DNA of 64,000 nucleotides from Methanocorpusculum parvum (GCA_002287215.1 LMVO01000012.1:62001-126000), one strand, 5' to 3'; counted from the first letter of the stretch, positions 26,092-36,824 are shown. Translations and numbers: made by a program. The notes: a model not told the origin generated them from the letters alone.

Positions 26092-26150
26092 TCGTTTCTT
26101 TTTTAATGATCGTATTCTTCAAAGCAAAACTTTCCGCGTGAGCGATTCTC

Positions 26151-26159
26151 AAAAAAAAA
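26151..26159 (-). terminator. T9 terminator of the lipoprotein gene
   Basis: Nine A on the plus strand give a T9 run on the minus strand, 14 bases past the stop at 26173. Confidence 0.6.
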
Positions 26160-26172
26160 GAGGGGGTCAAAT

Positions 26173-26964
26173 CTATTTCGCGAAGACCATCACCACATAT
26201 CCGTTTCCGGCTGCAGCCTCCCGGCTCTTTTCCGCAAAGCCAAGCAGCTTCATCTTTTCCGCAAATGAATCCGGTGTGTTCTTTCCGTCGGCATATACCG
26301 CCGAGATGACCGTGCTCACGTTCCGGCTCAGGAACTCCGCCTCATACTGGACAACGGCATGCTCATACCCCACAATATTCATTACAAGTGATATATTCGA
26401 CAGGAACCCTGCGTCTTCAGCAAGTTTTCGCACCGTTGTTGCCTCCACATCCACAGATTTCACGATCGCACCGTTTGACTTGACGATACGGTTATTCGTG
26501 ATATCCGAGGTCACGGATACCGCGACCTTCGCCGATCCGTAACCGATCGCCTTCTGGACAAACGTCACGCCGAGATCGTTCATCTGTTTGGTTTTCTCCA
26601 GCGAAGGGATCAGATAGGGGTTCGGCTCGACCGAGATCTGATTCACCGGCATCGTCAGCTTATCGTTCATATATGCTGAAAGTGCGCCGATTCCCGCTCC
26701 AAGCTCGATAAGCGGGTTTTGTATGATCAGATATTCATCCGCCGCAGCAATCATCTCCGGTTCATATCCGTTTGGGTCCAGCAGAAGTTTCCAGATAAAC
26801 GACCCGTCAACATATCCCGGGTCGACAAAAATCAGATTTCCGCGGATCATGACCTCACTTGGCGTCGGATTCACCAGACCCACACACCCAGCCGTCAGCA
26901 TGATACCGACGACCAAAAGAGCTGAGATCAAAACTGAAACAGTTGTTCTCCCCGGCTTATTCAT
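26173..26964 (-). CDS. predicted lipoprotein with methyltransferase-like (FkbM-type) domain
   Basis: A 263-residue protein. Residues 9-26 form a hydrophobic signal ending in the lipobox LTAGC with the lipid-site cysteine at C27. The rest looks like a Rossmann methyltransferase fold: motif I PLIELGAGIGALSAY (about 84-98), an acidic strand end ISVEPNP and the following VTFVQKAIG, as in FkbM-like proteins. A SAM enzyme outside the membrane would lack its cofactor, so the domain may act as a binding fold or the signal may be a membrane anchor facing inward. Confidence 0.65.
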   Translation of the reverse strand: MNKPGRTTVSVLISALLVVGIMLTAGCVGLVNPTPSEVMIRGNLIFVDPGYVDGSFIWKLLLDPNGYEPEMIAAADEYLIIQNPLIELGAGIGALSAYMNDKLTMPVNQISVEPNPYLIPSLEKTKQMNDLGVTFVQKAIGYGSAKVAVSVTSDITNNRIVKSNGAIVKSVDVEATTVRKLAEDAGFLSNISLVMNIVGYEHAVVQYEAEFLSRNVSTVISAVYADGKNTPDSFAEKMKLLGFAEKSREAAAGNGYVVMVFAK

Positions 26965-27099
26965 GGTAAACTTTCGGAGTGCAATCTATTTCTAGATATT
27001 GTTTGCCAAAGCCGGACACCCGGGCATTTTTCCGCCGGTCATATGGTATGTTCACCATAGATGGATGTTCAGACTGCAGCAAGCCCGGGTAAATAACGT

Positions 27100-27150
27100 A
27101 AGTATAAACATATCCGTTACCAAATAATATATGCCGTGAGAGGAGGGTTG
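27100..27150 (+). promoter_or_regulatory. promoter and ribosome site of the ATP synthase operon
   Basis: GTATAAAC at about 27103-27110 fits a TATA box roughly 45 bases before the ahaH ATG at 27152. A second A/T-rich stretch, ATAATATATG, ends at 27132. The sequence GAGGAGGG precedes the start, a strong Shine-Dalgarno that supports the ATG at 27152 over the in-frame position upstream. Confidence 0.5.
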
Positions 27151-27151
27151 G

Positions 27152-27481
27152 ATGAAAACTGAGGTTCTGAAAAGCATTAAAGAAACCGAAGCAAAAAGTA
27201 AATCCACAATCACCGCAGCTGAGAGCGCCGCCGAGCAGACGCTTGCAAACGCAAAACTCGAAGCTGACAACCTGATTGCCAAGGCAGCAACCATTGCCGA
27301 GGATTACAAAAAGCAGAGACTTTTAGATGCACGGAATGTAGCAACAGCAAAGCATGCCGCTATCGTTACCCAGGGGAAGGCAGACGCCGATAACCTGATC
27401 AACGCAGGAAGCAAAAAGCTCCCGCAGGCAGCTTCGCTATTCGTAGAGCGGTTCAAGGAGAAACTGCATGTTTCAGCCTAG
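27152..27481 (+). CDS. ahaH: A1AO ATP synthase subunit H
   Basis: A 109-residue, almost wholly helical, Ala/Lys/Glu-rich protein suited to a long coiled coil. It pairs with subunit E to form the peripheral stalks that hold the A1 head still. It is the first gene of the ATP synthase operon and overlaps ahaI by 14 bases. Identification rests on composition, length and position. Confidence 0.85.
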   Translation: MKTEVLKSIKETEAKSKSTITAAESAAEQTLANAKLEADNLIAKAATIAEDYKKQRLLDARNVATAKHAAIVTQGKADADNLINAGSKKLPQAASLFVERFKEKLHVSA

Positions 27482-29453
27482 ACCGATGACCCATTTGTTA
27501 ATTGCCGCGAGCAAAGAGCAGATGGCGTCAGTTGTGACCGAATTATATCGTCACCAGATTTTCCACATCACCGATTTTGTAGAGCAGGGGAAAGAAGGGT
27601 ATGAAGGAGTAAAAATCGGCGTTCCATTTGGCAATGCCGGCGATCTCTCGAATAACCTGCTGAAAATACGCTCCATTGAAAGCGTATTTCAGACCGCCCC
27701 GTCAACGCAAAGCACAGTCCAGATGCGTCCTGCAGAAACGATTCGAGCAGCAATAGATAGCGAACTTCCGAAAATTGATGAAGAAGTGAGCAGTCTCACG
27801 GTAAAGCGATCGAATGCAGAGACCCGTATCCGGGAATGCGAACAGCGTATCAATGAACTTAAACCATTTGCCTTAGTGCCCCTTGAGCTTGATCTCTACC
27901 GGGGTTACGAGACTCTGAGTGTTTTTGCAGGGAGCATCGAGCATGACCTTGAGATCTCTGTTCCGCACGAGAAAAATTTTGTTGCGGGAAAAGACGGAAA
28001 CTTCATAGTCGTCTTTGCAGAGAGCAAAAATGCATCAGATATTGAAAGGCAGCTGGCCGATGCAGGCTTCCAGAGTGTTTCCCTGCCGGTTGAATCCGGC
28101 ACCGTACAGGCAGCAGTGGAAAAATACACTGTTGAACTGAACAAACAGACACAAATCCGCGAAGACTGCAACGCAAAGATCGTTGAACTCAAAGCAAAAT
28201 ACGCAGACTTACTCGCCGCTTGCGACGAAGTACTGTCCTGCGATGTGGAACGTGCCGAAGCACCGCTTCGATTTGCAACCACTGACGAAGCTTTCGTCAT
28301 CGACGGCTGGATCCCGGCCGACGCAGTGGAAAAAGTCACCGCGGCGCTGAACCAGGCAACTGGTGAACGCGTTTATGTGGTCGTCGACTCCTCAGAGATT
28401 GAGGATACCGCGATCCCGGTGGAGTATAACAATCCATCGTTTGCAAAGCCCGCAGAATTATTTATGGACCTCTATTCCCGTCCGAAATACAAAGAACTGG
28501 ACCCGACCATTATCCTTGCGATCATGTTCCCCTTACTCTTTGGATTTATCGTCGGCGATCTTGGATACGGTCTTCTTTATCTGGCACTTGCCCTTGTCCT
28601 TCGGAAGTTCTTACTCAAGATGGGCGAAATGGGTAAGAAAGCCTTTATAGTCATCCTTGGAGCAGCTATTTCCACGAGCGTCTTCGGACTGCTCTATAGT
28701 GAGTTCTTTGGTATGAGTCTTCCCTGGCACTCGATCATTTTCTCCCGCCACCTTCCAATTGGTGCCGGCATGGAACATGCGATGCCCCAGGTAATCGAAC
28801 TGCTGATAATATCAGCCCTTCTTGGTGTAATTTACATCAGCGTTGGCCGTTTCTTCGGAATGATCAATCACTACAGAATGGATCACCCCGGAAGCCACCG
28901 GACAAAAGCAATCCTTGCTCAGCTTGGATGGAACTTTATCCTGTGGGGCATCCTGGTACTTATTCTCAGTGTGGCTGACTTAAACGAATACAGCCAGTTC
29001 CCCATTGCACTTCCCACATTAGTCGGAATCCCGACCATTGCCGGAATTATCGGTGCAATTCTGATCATCGTTGGTTGTGTGTTCGTCGCAATAGAGAACC
29101 CACTTGACCTGATGGAAATCCCAACAAACACGCTTTCCCACATGCTGTCCTTCTGCCGTCTTGCTGCAGTCGGTCTTTCATCCGTGGCGATCGCGATGGT
29201 TGTAAATTTCATGGCATTTGACTTATTCATAAGCCCGGCCATGAGCGACCTGAATGTTGTTGGTGTACTATTGATTATCGTGGGTGTCATAATTCTCATA
29301 TTAGGTCACGCACTTAACGTCGCTCTCGGTATACTTGGTGGTGCTCTGCACCCGATTCGTTTACACTATGTCGAATTCTTTACCAAATTCTACCAGGGCG
29401 GAGGAATCATATACAAGCCCTTTGGACTTAAACGAAAATTCTCTGAGGAATAA
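27468..29453 (+). CDS. ahaI: A1AO ATP synthase subunit I (a-type stator)
   Basis: A 661-residue membrane stator that forms the ion half-channels. Residues 1-340 are soluble with coiled-coil stretches (about 85-125 and 210-255); the C-terminal half has about eight membrane helices. Candidate essential arginines are in LSFCRLAAVGLSS and in the end segment HPIRLHYVEFFTKFY, which matches the family. The ATG at 27468 lies inside ahaH, so translation is likely coupled. Confidence 0.93.
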   Translation: MFQPRPMTHLLIAASKEQMASVVTELYRHQIFHITDFVEQGKEGYEGVKIGVPFGNAGDLSNNLLKIRSIESVFQTAPSTQSTVQMRPAETIRAAIDSELPKIDEEVSSLTVKRSNAETRIRECEQRINELKPFALVPLELDLYRGYETLSVFAGSIEHDLEISVPHEKNFVAGKDGNFIVVFAESKNASDIERQLADAGFQSVSLPVESGTVQAAVEKYTVELNKQTQIREDCNAKIVELKAKYADLLAACDEVLSCDVERAEAPLRFATTDEAFVIDGWIPADAVEKVTAALNQATGERVYVVVDSSEIEDTAIPVEYNNPSFAKPAELFMDLYSRPKYKELDPTIILAIMFPLLFGFIVGDLGYGLLYLALALVLRKFLLKMGEMGKKAFIVILGAAISTSVFGLLYSEFFGMSLPWHSIIFSRHLPIGAGMEHAMPQVIELLIISALLGVIYISVGRFFGMINHYRMDHPGSHRTKAILAQLGWNFILWGILVLILSVADLNEYSQFPIALPTLVGIPTIAGIIGAILIIVGCVFVAIENPLDLMEIPTNTLSHMLSFCRLAAVGLSSVAIAMVVNFMAFDLFISPAMSDLNVVGVLLIIVGVIILILGHALNVALGILGGALHPIRLHYVEFFTKFYQGGGIIYKPFGLKRKFSEE

Positions 29454-29456
29454 AAA

Positions 29457-29708
29457 ATGGCAATCGAATCTATGACAGTAGAAGCAGCACAGGCATTAGC
29501 ATCCGGATACACCGCAATCGGCGCAGGTCTCGCAGTAGGTCTCGCAGGTGTCGGTACCGGTATTGGTGAAATGGGTATCGGCGCAGCCGCAGTCGGCGCA
29601 ACCGCAGAAGACCGCGGAATGTTCGGTCTTGCATTACTCTTCACCGTTCTTCCGGAAACCGTCGTTATCTTCGGTCTCGTTATCGCACTGCTCTTGATCT
29701 TCGTCTAA
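29457..29708 (+). CDS. ahaK: A1AO ATP synthase rotor subunit K (proteolipid)
   Basis: An 83-residue two-helix hairpin that forms the rotor ring. The ion-binding glutamate is E67 in TVLPETVVIFG. The first helix has the glycine-rich GVGTGIGEMGIG motif, with E38, like sodium-linked or promiscuous archaeal rings. Ion specificity cannot be settled from this alone. It begins three bases after ahaI. Confidence 0.95.
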   Translation: MAIESMTVEAAQALASGYTAIGAGLAVGLAGVGTGIGEMGIGAAAVGATAEDRGMFGLALLFTVLPETVVIFGLVIALLLIFV

Positions 29709-29723
29709 GCGGAGCAGTCTGAT

Positions 29724-30302
29724 ATGGGACTTGAGGTAGTAGTAGACGAAATCAAAGCAAAGGGTGACCGAGAAGCTGCAGGCATCAAAGCCGCAGCAGA
29801 GGCACAGGCAAAAGAGATCGTCAACGAAGCAAACCTCCGTGCAAATGAGATCCGTCTCGCAGCCGAAAAAGACGCTGAGATCCAGGCAGAACGGATCATG
29901 ATCCGTGAAGTCGCCAGCGCCAATTTGGTCGTGAAACGTGATTTCTTAAACGCACAAAAGGAACTTCTTGACAAAGTCTACACCAGTGCCGCCGAGGAGA
30001 TCGCTAATCTTCCGGCAGAAGTACACGCAAAAGCGGTACGAGAACTCTTAAAAGAGTCTGCCAAGCAGATCAAAGCCGGTGTCGTTTTCACGAACGCACG
30101 CGACGAAAAGTCTGCAAAAGAAGCATTAAGCAGTTTAAAAACCCTGAGCGGATTTACGTTTGGAGGAATCACCGACATCGCAGGCGGTGTCGTTGTACAA
30201 AGTGCCGATGGTCAGCTCACACTTGACTTCTCATACCAGACCTTCATGGGTGAAGTCTGGGAAGCAAGTCTGAAAGATGCATCGGAGATATTGTTCGGAT
30301 GA
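29724..30302 (+). CDS. ahaE: A1AO ATP synthase subunit E
   Basis: A 192-residue peripheral-stalk subunit. The N-terminal 95 residues are a charged alanine-rich coiled coil that partners subunit H, and the C-terminal globular domain contains GGVVVQSADGQLTLDFSYQ (in part), typical of the family. It connects the A1 head to the membrane stator. It is followed eight bases later by ahaC. Confidence 0.93.
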   Translation: MGLEVVVDEIKAKGDREAAGIKAAAEAQAKEIVNEANLRANEIRLAAEKDAEIQAERIMIREVASANLVVKRDFLNAQKELLDKVYTSAAEEIANLPAEVHAKAVRELLKESAKQIKAGVVFTNARDEKSAKEALSSLKTLSGFTFGGITDIAGGVVVQSADGQLTLDFSYQTFMGEVWEASLKDASEILFG

Positions 30303-30310
30303 GGTAAACA

Positions 30311-31369
30311 ATGACTGAGGTAATGAGCGGAATTGCTCCCTATATCTATGTCTCAACCCGCATGCGGGTCCGCAAAGCGAAGCTCATCCCCCGGGAAGAA
30401 TATCTTCGCATGCTGAACATGGGTCTCCCTGAGTTCACAAGACTCATTGAGGAATTGGAGTACAAACGCGAAATCGATGAACTCTCTGCATCCTTTAAAG
30501 GTGTGGATCTCATTGAAAACGCCATGTCCTGGAACCTTGCAAAGGAGTATCAGCGCGTAATCGCTCTGGCTCCCGGAGAGATGAAAGGATTTACCCGTGA
30601 TTACCTGCACAAGTGGGATATCCAGAACATTCTGAGTATCCTGCGAGGTAAAGAACTCGGATTTTCCGATGGGAAGATCCGTGCAGTACTTGTTCCGGCC
30701 GGTGCACTCGATGCCCCGACACTGGACAGGCTCATTGCTGAATCTTCAAGTGAGCGCATCGTTGAACAGCTGCCGATCAAGCAGATGTCAGCGATTCTCA
30801 GTGAAGGGCTCAGCGAGGCACTCGAGACACATTCCTTTGGGAAGATCGAGAACGAGCTGTACAAGTACTATTATGCAACGCTGATCAAAGCAGCACGTGG
30901 CGGTATGAAGGGCGGACTTCCGTTCCTGAAATATGTCATGTTCGAGATCGACATCAAAAACATCACCAGTGTTTTCAGAATGCGTGCACAGGGCGGCGAC
31001 AACGCGGCCCAGCAGAACATCTGGATCCCCGGCGGTTCCTTCAAGCCTGAAGAGCTCGAAAGACTCAGCAGTGTTGAAAGTACCGATGAAGTGGTCGATT
31101 CGCTGAAAAAGAAGATCAAAGTCACCGTACTCCTTGATGCATTGGAATCACTGCGGGAAAAGAAACCGATTTATTCGATCGAAAGCACTCTGATTGCAAC
31201 ACAGCTCAATCAGATGGATAAAGTATCGAAACGCAATCCGTTCTCAATCTCGCCGCTTCTCGTGTATCTCGAAAGAAAGAAGTATGAAGTATCCAATCTC
31301 CGTGCCATTGCCCGTGGAAAAGAAGCAGGCCTGGACGCAGAGATTCTCGAAAAGTACCTGGTGATGTAA
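30311..31369 (+). CDS. ahaC: A1AO ATP synthase subunit C
   Basis: A 352-residue alpha-helical subunit, homologous to the eukaryotic d subunit, that caps the rotor ring and couples it to the central shaft. The sequence shows the family's three repeated helical blocks (for example YLHKWDIQNILSILRGKE and KYVMFEIDIKNITSVFRMRA). Length is normal. It abuts ahaF with no gap. Confidence 0.92.
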   Translation: MTEVMSGIAPYIYVSTRMRVRKAKLIPREEYLRMLNMGLPEFTRLIEELEYKREIDELSASFKGVDLIENAMSWNLAKEYQRVIALAPGEMKGFTRDYLHKWDIQNILSILRGKELGFSDGKIRAVLVPAGALDAPTLDRLIAESSSERIVEQLPIKQMSAILSEGLSEALETHSFGKIENELYKYYYATLIKAARGGMKGGLPFLKYVMFEIDIKNITSVFRMRAQGGDNAAQQNIWIPGGSFKPEELERLSSVESTDEVVDSLKKKIKVTVLLDALESLREKKPIYSIESTLIATQLNQMDKVSKRNPFSISPLLVYLERKKYEVSNLRAIARGKEAGLDAEILEKYLVM

Positions 31370-31672
31370 ATGGAAATCGCAGTTATAGGAAAGAAGGAGT
31401 TCGTCTTAGGGTTCCAGCTCGCTGGCATCAAAAAGACCTACTCTGCCGAAAATCCCGAAAAACTTACCGAGACCATTACAAAGGTACTTGAAGATACAAA
31501 TGTCGGAATACTTGTGCTGCAAAGCACGGACCTTGACCAGATCCCGCGTCGCCTGCAGGTAATCATTGAAAATTCTGTCAAACCGACCATCGTGACGATC
31601 GGTGGGCAGGAGGCAGGTCTCTCCCTGAGGGAGCGTATAAAACGTTCGGTGGGTGTTGATTTGTGGAAGTAA
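31370..31672 (+). CDS. ahaF: A1AO ATP synthase subunit F
   Basis: A 100-residue central-shaft subunit that interacts with A, B and D. It opens with [19 protein letters not shown], the usual start of the family, and ends in a short helix. It overlaps the GTG start of ahaA by ten bases. Confidence 0.93.
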   Translation: MEIAVIGKKEFVLGFQLAGIKKTYSAENPEKLTETITKVLEDTNVGILVLQSTDLDQIPRRLQVIIENSVKPTIVTIGGQEAGLSLRERIKRSVGVDLWK

Positions 31673-33408
31673 CTAGCAAACCAGGAATACTCAAAAGAAT
31701 TGCAGGACCAGTCGTCACTGCAGTTGATCTTGATGCACATATGTATGATGTGGTCAAGGTCGGAAACGAGGAACTGATGGGAGAGGTCATCAAGATCGAC
31801 GGTGCAGACACCGTTATTCAGGTCTATGAATCTACCACGGGCATTCGCCCGGGTGAGCCCGTCATAAACACCGGTCTTTCGCTCGCAGTCGAGCTTGGCC
31901 CGGGTCTCTTGACCAGTATCTACGACGGTATCCAGCGTCCGCTCGAAGTGCTCATCCAGAAGATGGGTAACTTCATTGCACGCGGTGTTACCGCGCCGGG
32001 ACTGGACCATGAGAAGAAATGGACCTTCAAACCGGTCGTTCATGTCGGAGACTCCGTTGTCCCCGGACAGATCGTCGGTGAAGTTCAGGAAACACGCAGT
32101 ATCGTGCACAAGATCATGGTCCCGCCACTCGCAAAGGGCGGCAAGGTCACCAAGATCAATGCAGGAGACTTCACCGTTGATGAGATCGTTATCGAACTCG
32201 ACTCCGGTGAATCCTTCCCGATGATGCAGAAATGGCCGGTCCGTGTCCCGCGTCCGTACGTGGAAAAACACAGCCCGAGCATCCCCCTTCTGACTGGACA
32301 GAGAATCCTTGACGGACTCTTCCCAATCGCAAAAGGCGGAACAGCAGCTATCCCCGGACCATTCGGATCCGGAAAGACCGTTACCCAGCAGCAGCTGGCA
32401 AAATGGTCCGACGCAGAAATCGTGGTCTATATCGGCTGCGGTGAACGCGGTAACGAGATGACCGAAGTTCTGACCGAGTTCCCCGAACTCCAGGACCCGA
32501 AAACCGGAAACTCTCTGATGGAGAGAACGATTCTCATCGCAAACACTTCCAACATGCCTGTGGCAGCCCGTGAAGCATCCGTATACACCGGTATCACTCT
32601 TGCAGAGTACTTCCGTGATATGGGCTACGACGTTGCATTGATGGCAGACTCCACCTCCCGGTGGGCAGAAGCAATGCGTGAGATCTGTTCACGTCTTGAA
32701 GAGATGCCCGGAGAAGAAGGATACCCGGCATACCTGTCGTCCAGACTCTCCGAGTTCTACGAGCGTGCAGGACTTGTCGAGCCGCTCGCAGGCGGATCAG
32801 GCTCTGTTTCCGTTATCGGCGCAGTTTCGCCGGCCGGCGGAGATTTCTCCGAACCGGTTACGCAGAACACGCTTCGTATCGTCAAAGTCTTCTGGGCACT
32901 TGATGCAAACCTCTCCCGCCGCCGGCACTTCCCGGCAATCAACTGGCTGCAGTCCTACTCTCTGTACATGGCTCAGCTGAATGATTACTACGACGAGAAG
33001 GTCTCACCCGACTGGAACAAACTCCGGTCCTGGTTCATGGAAGTTCTGCAGAAGGAAGCAGAACTGCAGGAGATCGTGCAGCTGGTCGGATCCGACGCAC
33101 TGCCCGAAACCGAACAGATCACCATCGAAGTCGCCAGAATGATGCGGGAACTTTTCCTGCAGCAGAACGGTTTCGATCCGGTCGACACCTACTGTGATCT
33201 GCCCAAGCAGCTTGACATGTTCAAGATGATCAGAGCCTATGCAGACCTTGCATATGCCGCCCAGGCAGCCGGCATCCCGCCGTCACAGATCCTTGCAGTC
33301 AAAGCAAAGAACGAAATGCCGCAGGTCAAGTTTGCCAAGGACTACAAACCGGTCCTCGACAAGATCTACGCAGGCATGGAAGCAGAATTCAAGGCACTGA
33401 GGGCATAA
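31663..33408 (+). CDS. ahaA: A1AO ATP synthase catalytic subunit A
   Basis: The 581-residue catalytic ATPase subunit. Walker A is GPFGSGKT at residues 232-239; the non-homologous region typical of A-type subunits lies before it (about 110-190). The arginine-finger and DSTSRWAE regions are intact. Translation begins at a GTG at 31663, inside the last codons of ahaF; no ATG nearby gives the expected N-terminus. Confidence 0.96.
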   Translation: MEVTSKPGILKRIAGPVVTAVDLDAHMYDVVKVGNEELMGEVIKIDGADTVIQVYESTTGIRPGEPVINTGLSLAVELGPGLLTSIYDGIQRPLEVLIQKMGNFIARGVTAPGLDHEKKWTFKPVVHVGDSVVPGQIVGEVQETRSIVHKIMVPPLAKGGKVTKINAGDFTVDEIVIELDSGESFPMMQKWPVRVPRPYVEKHSPSIPLLTGQRILDGLFPIAKGGTAAIPGPFGSGKTVTQQQLAKWSDAEIVVYIGCGERGNEMTEVLTEFPELQDPKTGNSLMERTILIANTSNMPVAAREASVYTGITLAEYFRDMGYDVALMADSTSRWAEAMREICSRLEEMPGEEGYPAYLSSRLSEFYERAGLVEPLAGGSGSVSVIGAVSPAGGDFSEPVTQNTLRIVKVFWALDANLSRRRHFPAINWLQSYSLYMAQLNDYYDEKVSPDWNKLRSWFMEVLQKEAELQEIVQLVGSDALPETEQITIEVARMMRELFLQQNGFDPVDTYCDLPKQLDMFKMIRAYADLAYAAQAAGIPPSQILAVKAKNEMPQVKFAKDYKPVLDKIYAGMEAEFKALRA

Positions 33409-33410
33409 TC

Positions 33411-34787
33411 ATGAAAGAATATAAGACAGTCTCTAAAGTTGCCGGACCACTGCTTTTCGTCGAGAAGACAGAGCCGGTCAGCTACGAAGAGCAGGTCAGC
33501 CTTGTTCTTGCCGACGGCACGATGAAACGCGGACAGGTCCTTGATACCTCCGAAGATCTCGTCGTTGTCCAGTGTTTCGAGACCACGACCGGTCTTGGAC
33601 GCGACACCGGTGTCAGGTTCCTTGGTGAAACCTTCAAGATGCCCGTCTCAAAGACCATGCTCGGACGTATCCTGTCCGGCGGTGGAAAGCCCATTGACGG
33701 CGGACCGGCGATCGTCCCCGACAAACGTCTCGACATCAACGGAGCAGCTATCAACCCGTACGCACGCGGAACGCCGAGGGATTTCATCCAGACCGGTATC
33801 TCCACCATCGACGGAACCAACACCCTTGTCCGCGGTCAGAAGCTCCCGATCTTCTCGTCTGCCGGTTTACCGCACAACGAGATCGCCCTTCAGATCGCCC
33901 GTCAGGCAAAAGTGCCCGGATCATCCGACGAGTTCGCCGTAGTTTTCGCTGCAATGGGTATCACCCGTGAAGAAGCAAACTACTTCATGGCAGACTTCGA
34001 GAGAACCGGTGCACTCGAGCGTGCAGTCGTGTTCCTGAACCTCGCTGACGACCCCGCCGTCGAGCGTACGGTCACCCCGCGTCTCGCACTCACCACCGCC
34101 GAGTACCTCGCATACGAGCTTGGTTACCACGTGCTGGTTATCCTGACCGATATGACGAACTACTGTGAAGCGCTTCGTCAGATCGGCGCTGCCCGTGAAG
34201 AAGTTCCAGGCCGCCGCGGATATCCGGGTTACATGTATACCGATCTTGCATCCATCTACGAGCGTGCAGGTATCATCAAGGGCCTGAAAGGATCCGTGAC
34301 CCAGATCCCGATCCTGACCATGCCCGGTGACGATATCACCCACCCGATCCCCGATCTTACCGGATACATCACGGAAGGTCAGATCGTTATTTCCCCGGAG
34401 TTACACCGTAAGGGTATCTATCCGCCGATCAACGTTCTGCCGTCCCTGTCCCGTCTGATGAACCTCGGTATCGGAAAGGGCATGACCCGTGATGACCACA
34501 AGAAGGTCTCTGATATGATGTATTCCGGTTACGCAGAAGGTGTCGATCTCCGCGGCTTAGTGGCCATTGTCGGAAAAGACGCACTCTCAGAGCGTGACCA
34601 GAAATTCTTAGAGTTCGCCGATGCATTCGAGAACAAGTTCGTTCGTCAGGGATCCGACGAGGACAGAACCATCGCTCAGACACTTGATGTTGGATGGGGT
34701 ATGTTCACCCAGCTCCCGGAGAGCGAACTTGAGAAGCGTATCGACCGTGACCTCATCAAGACCTATCACCCGAACTACAGGAAGTGA
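33411..34787 (+). CDS. ahaB: A1AO ATP synthase regulatory subunit B
   Basis: The 458-residue non-catalytic head subunit that alternates with A in the hexamer. It lacks a P-loop, as expected, and keeps family segments such as [21 protein letters not shown] and [19 protein letters not shown]. It starts two bases after the ahaA stop and is followed by ahaD after seven bases. Confidence 0.95.
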   Translation: MKEYKTVSKVAGPLLFVEKTEPVSYEEQVSLVLADGTMKRGQVLDTSEDLVVVQCFETTTGLGRDTGVRFLGETFKMPVSKTMLGRILSGGGKPIDGGPAIVPDKRLDINGAAINPYARGTPRDFIQTGISTIDGTNTLVRGQKLPIFSSAGLPHNEIALQIARQAKVPGSSDEFAVVFAAMGITREEANYFMADFERTGALERAVVFLNLADDPAVERTVTPRLALTTAEYLAYELGYHVLVILTDMTNYCEALRQIGAAREEVPGRRGYPGYMYTDLASIYERAGIIKGLKGSVTQIPILTMPGDDITHPIPDLTGYITEGQIVISPELHRKGIYPPINVLPSLSRLMNLGIGKGMTRDDHKKVSDMMYSGYAEGVDLRGLVAIVGKDALSERDQKFLEFADAFENKFVRQGSDEDRTIAQTLDVGWGMFTQLPESELEKRIDRDLIKTYHPNYRK

Positions 34788-34794
34788 TTAAGTC

Positions 34795-35460
34795 ATGGCG
34801 CTGAACGTGAAGCCTACCAGATCCGAACTGATCGCCCTGAAAAAGCGTATCAAACTCTCGGAACGTGGGTATAAGCTTCTGAAAATGAAGCGCGACGGAC
34901 TTATCCTTGAATTCTTCAAGGTGTTAGCGGAAGCTAAAGATCTCAAAAATCAACTTGCGGAGAAGTACGAACGTGCACAGAAAATGATTGCGATCGCAGA
35001 AACTGTGGACGGAAGTATCGGAGTCAAATCAGCGGCGTTTTCGGCATCCGAAAACCCGGTGATCGATCTCAAAAGCAAGAACATTATGGGAGTAGTTGTA
35101 CCAAAGATCGAATCCCAGAGTGTGAAGAAGTCTCTTACGAACCGCGGTTACGGTGTTCTTGGAACATCCGCCGCGATCGACGAGGCTGCTGATGCATTCG
35201 AGGAGTTAGTGGAGTGTATCATTCTCTCCGCTGAACTGGAGACGACTATGAAGCGTCTCTTAGATGAGATCGAAAGTACAAAGCGCCGTGTGAATGCCCT
35301 GGAATTCAAAGTTATTCCGGAGTTGATCGAGGCCCGCAATTTTATCAAGATGCGGCTCGATGAAATGGAACGCGAAGAGCTGTTCCGAATGAAAAGAACA
35401 AAGGGAAAGTCTGCTGCGAAAGCCGCAAAACTTGCCGCTGCACATGCAGCAGAAGTGTAA
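34795..35460 (+). CDS. ahaD: A1AO ATP synthase central shaft subunit D
   Basis: A 221-residue rotor shaft made of two long antiparallel helices. The N-terminus [21 protein letters not shown] and the C-terminal [13 protein letters not shown] are family landmarks. The tail is rich in Lys and Ala. It is the last gene of the operon; a hairpin and T-rich tract follow. Confidence 0.93.
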   Translation: MALNVKPTRSELIALKKRIKLSERGYKLLKMKRDGLILEFFKVLAEAKDLKNQLAEKYERAQKMIAIAETVDGSIGVKSAAFSASENPVIDLKSKNIMGVVVPKIESQSVKKSLTNRGYGVLGTSAAIDEAADAFEELVECIILSAELETTMKRLLDEIESTKRRVNALEFKVIPELIEARNFIKMRLDEMEREELFRMKRTKGKSAAKAAKLAAAHAAEV

Positions 35461-35473
35461 TGCGAATTTCCAA

Positions 35474-35546
35474 AAGACCGGGAGAACCTCAGGGACTGCC
35501 GGAACGATCCGGGGTCTTCTTACCCGAATCTCTTTTTCTTTTTTAT
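35474..35546 (+). terminator. terminator of the ATP synthase operon
   Basis: AAGACC at 35474-35479 pairs with GGTCTT at 35513-35518, and CCGGA at 35499-35503 pairs with 35508-35512 inside it. A pyrimidine tract with T5 and T6 runs follows at about 35532-35545. The next gene starts at 35711. Confidence 0.6.
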
Positions 35547-35710
35547 CTGTTTTGCCACAGCTGACCTGTGAATCTTTCTTACATCAGTAAACGGTTCTAT
35601 ATGAGTATGGCGATCAGTTCGACTGCGGATACATTGATGTTTGATCCGAAGACAGCCCGTATTTTCTAACAATAATATTCATATTATCTCCCGACCCTTT
35701 ACTGTAAACA

Positions 35711-36658
35711 ATGAATAATCTGTTCCCCGCCGACAAAGCCGATAAAATAGCCGGTATGTTTTCCTTTACGGATGAAGAAAAACGTCGTTTTGTAAACAAT
35801 GCCGGAAAGGTCATTGAATATCACGGCAGGGATGATCCTGATAAAATAGTTTCAGCGATCTGCGGATATGCAGATCATATTGCAGAAAGCAGAGGAGCCG
35901 GGTATATCCCAGAGATATACGAACACACGCTTGGCGGGATCGAGATCACCCGCATCGAACCGCCGTGCGGAAGCAACACCTATATCCTGAAGACACCTGA
36001 CGGATTTCTGATGATCGACAGCGGTTTTCCCTGTTATGCAGAAGATCTGAAAAAAACGGTGCTCTCGCTCTACCCGGAAATTTCTGAAAAGAAGACCGAA
36101 CTTCTGATCACTCATATCGATATGGATCACATGGGAGCGATGGATCTTTTCGACTGCGTGTATCTGAATGCCACAAGCATGGAGAACTTCATGCGGGAAA
36201 AGACCGGGGTTCCAAACTACCGGGTCAAAAAACAGGATCGGGCGCCGTTTTACGACATGGTGGTGATGATGACCGGCTATAAAACGCCTTCCTTAGAAAA
36301 CGTCAGGCTTATAGATTCGGTCAAACCCGATCACTCGATTCCGCTGTCTCCTATCGGCGGGCTGAACGCTGCGGGTCTTACCTTTACGGTATATGAGGGG
36401 TTTGGCGGCCATGTCGAAGGTTCGATGATCTTTCTGGAGAAAGAACGCGGTCTGATATTCACCGGAGATATTCTGATAAATCCCGACAGTTTCACGCCCG
36501 AACAGATGATTTCCAACAGATATCCGGCCATACTTGCCGGCGGAAGCGTCAACGAAGATTCAAAGAAGGCGGCGGCAGAACGTTATGCGGCATATGATCT
36601 GATGCAGGGAAAACGATGGATGGTCTGTCCGGGTCACGGAGCTGTGTTCCAGCTGTGA
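35711..36658 (+). CDS. metallo-beta-lactamase-fold hydrolase
   Basis: A 315-residue protein. Residues about 75-310 hold the MBL fold, with the metal motif THIDMDHMG (the usual HxHxDH has D in place of the second H), then GGHVEGS, FTGDIL and CPGHGAVF. An N-terminal helical extension of about 70 residues precedes it. The altered motif may mean a changed metal site. The substrate is not predictable. It stands alone between the ATP synthase and the S17e operon. Confidence 0.8.
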   Translation: MNNLFPADKADKIAGMFSFTDEEKRRFVNNAGKVIEYHGRDDPDKIVSAICGYADHIAESRGAGYIPEIYEHTLGGIEITRIEPPCGSNTYILKTPDGFLMIDSGFPCYAEDLKKTVLSLYPEISEKKTELLITHIDMDHMGAMDLFDCVYLNATSMENFMREKTGVPNYRVKKQDRAPFYDMVVMMTGYKTPSLENVRLIDSVKPDHSIPLSPIGGLNAAGLTFTVYEGFGGHVEGSMIFLEKERGLIFTGDILINPDSFTPEQMISNRYPAILAGGSVNEDSKKAAAERYAAYDLMQGKRWMVCPGHGAVFQL

Positions 36659-36824
36659 ACAGATACCTTCAATAACCTAAAAATCAGCTTGGATCCGCCC
36701 CTTCCCGCCTATTTTGAGAATACTGGATACAATCAATTTGGGAGAGAAGATATCTGAAAATCTGCACGCATACGTACGCGGCAGATGCGAAAAAACGCAG
36801 GAAAAAGATATTGGGCCGGATACG

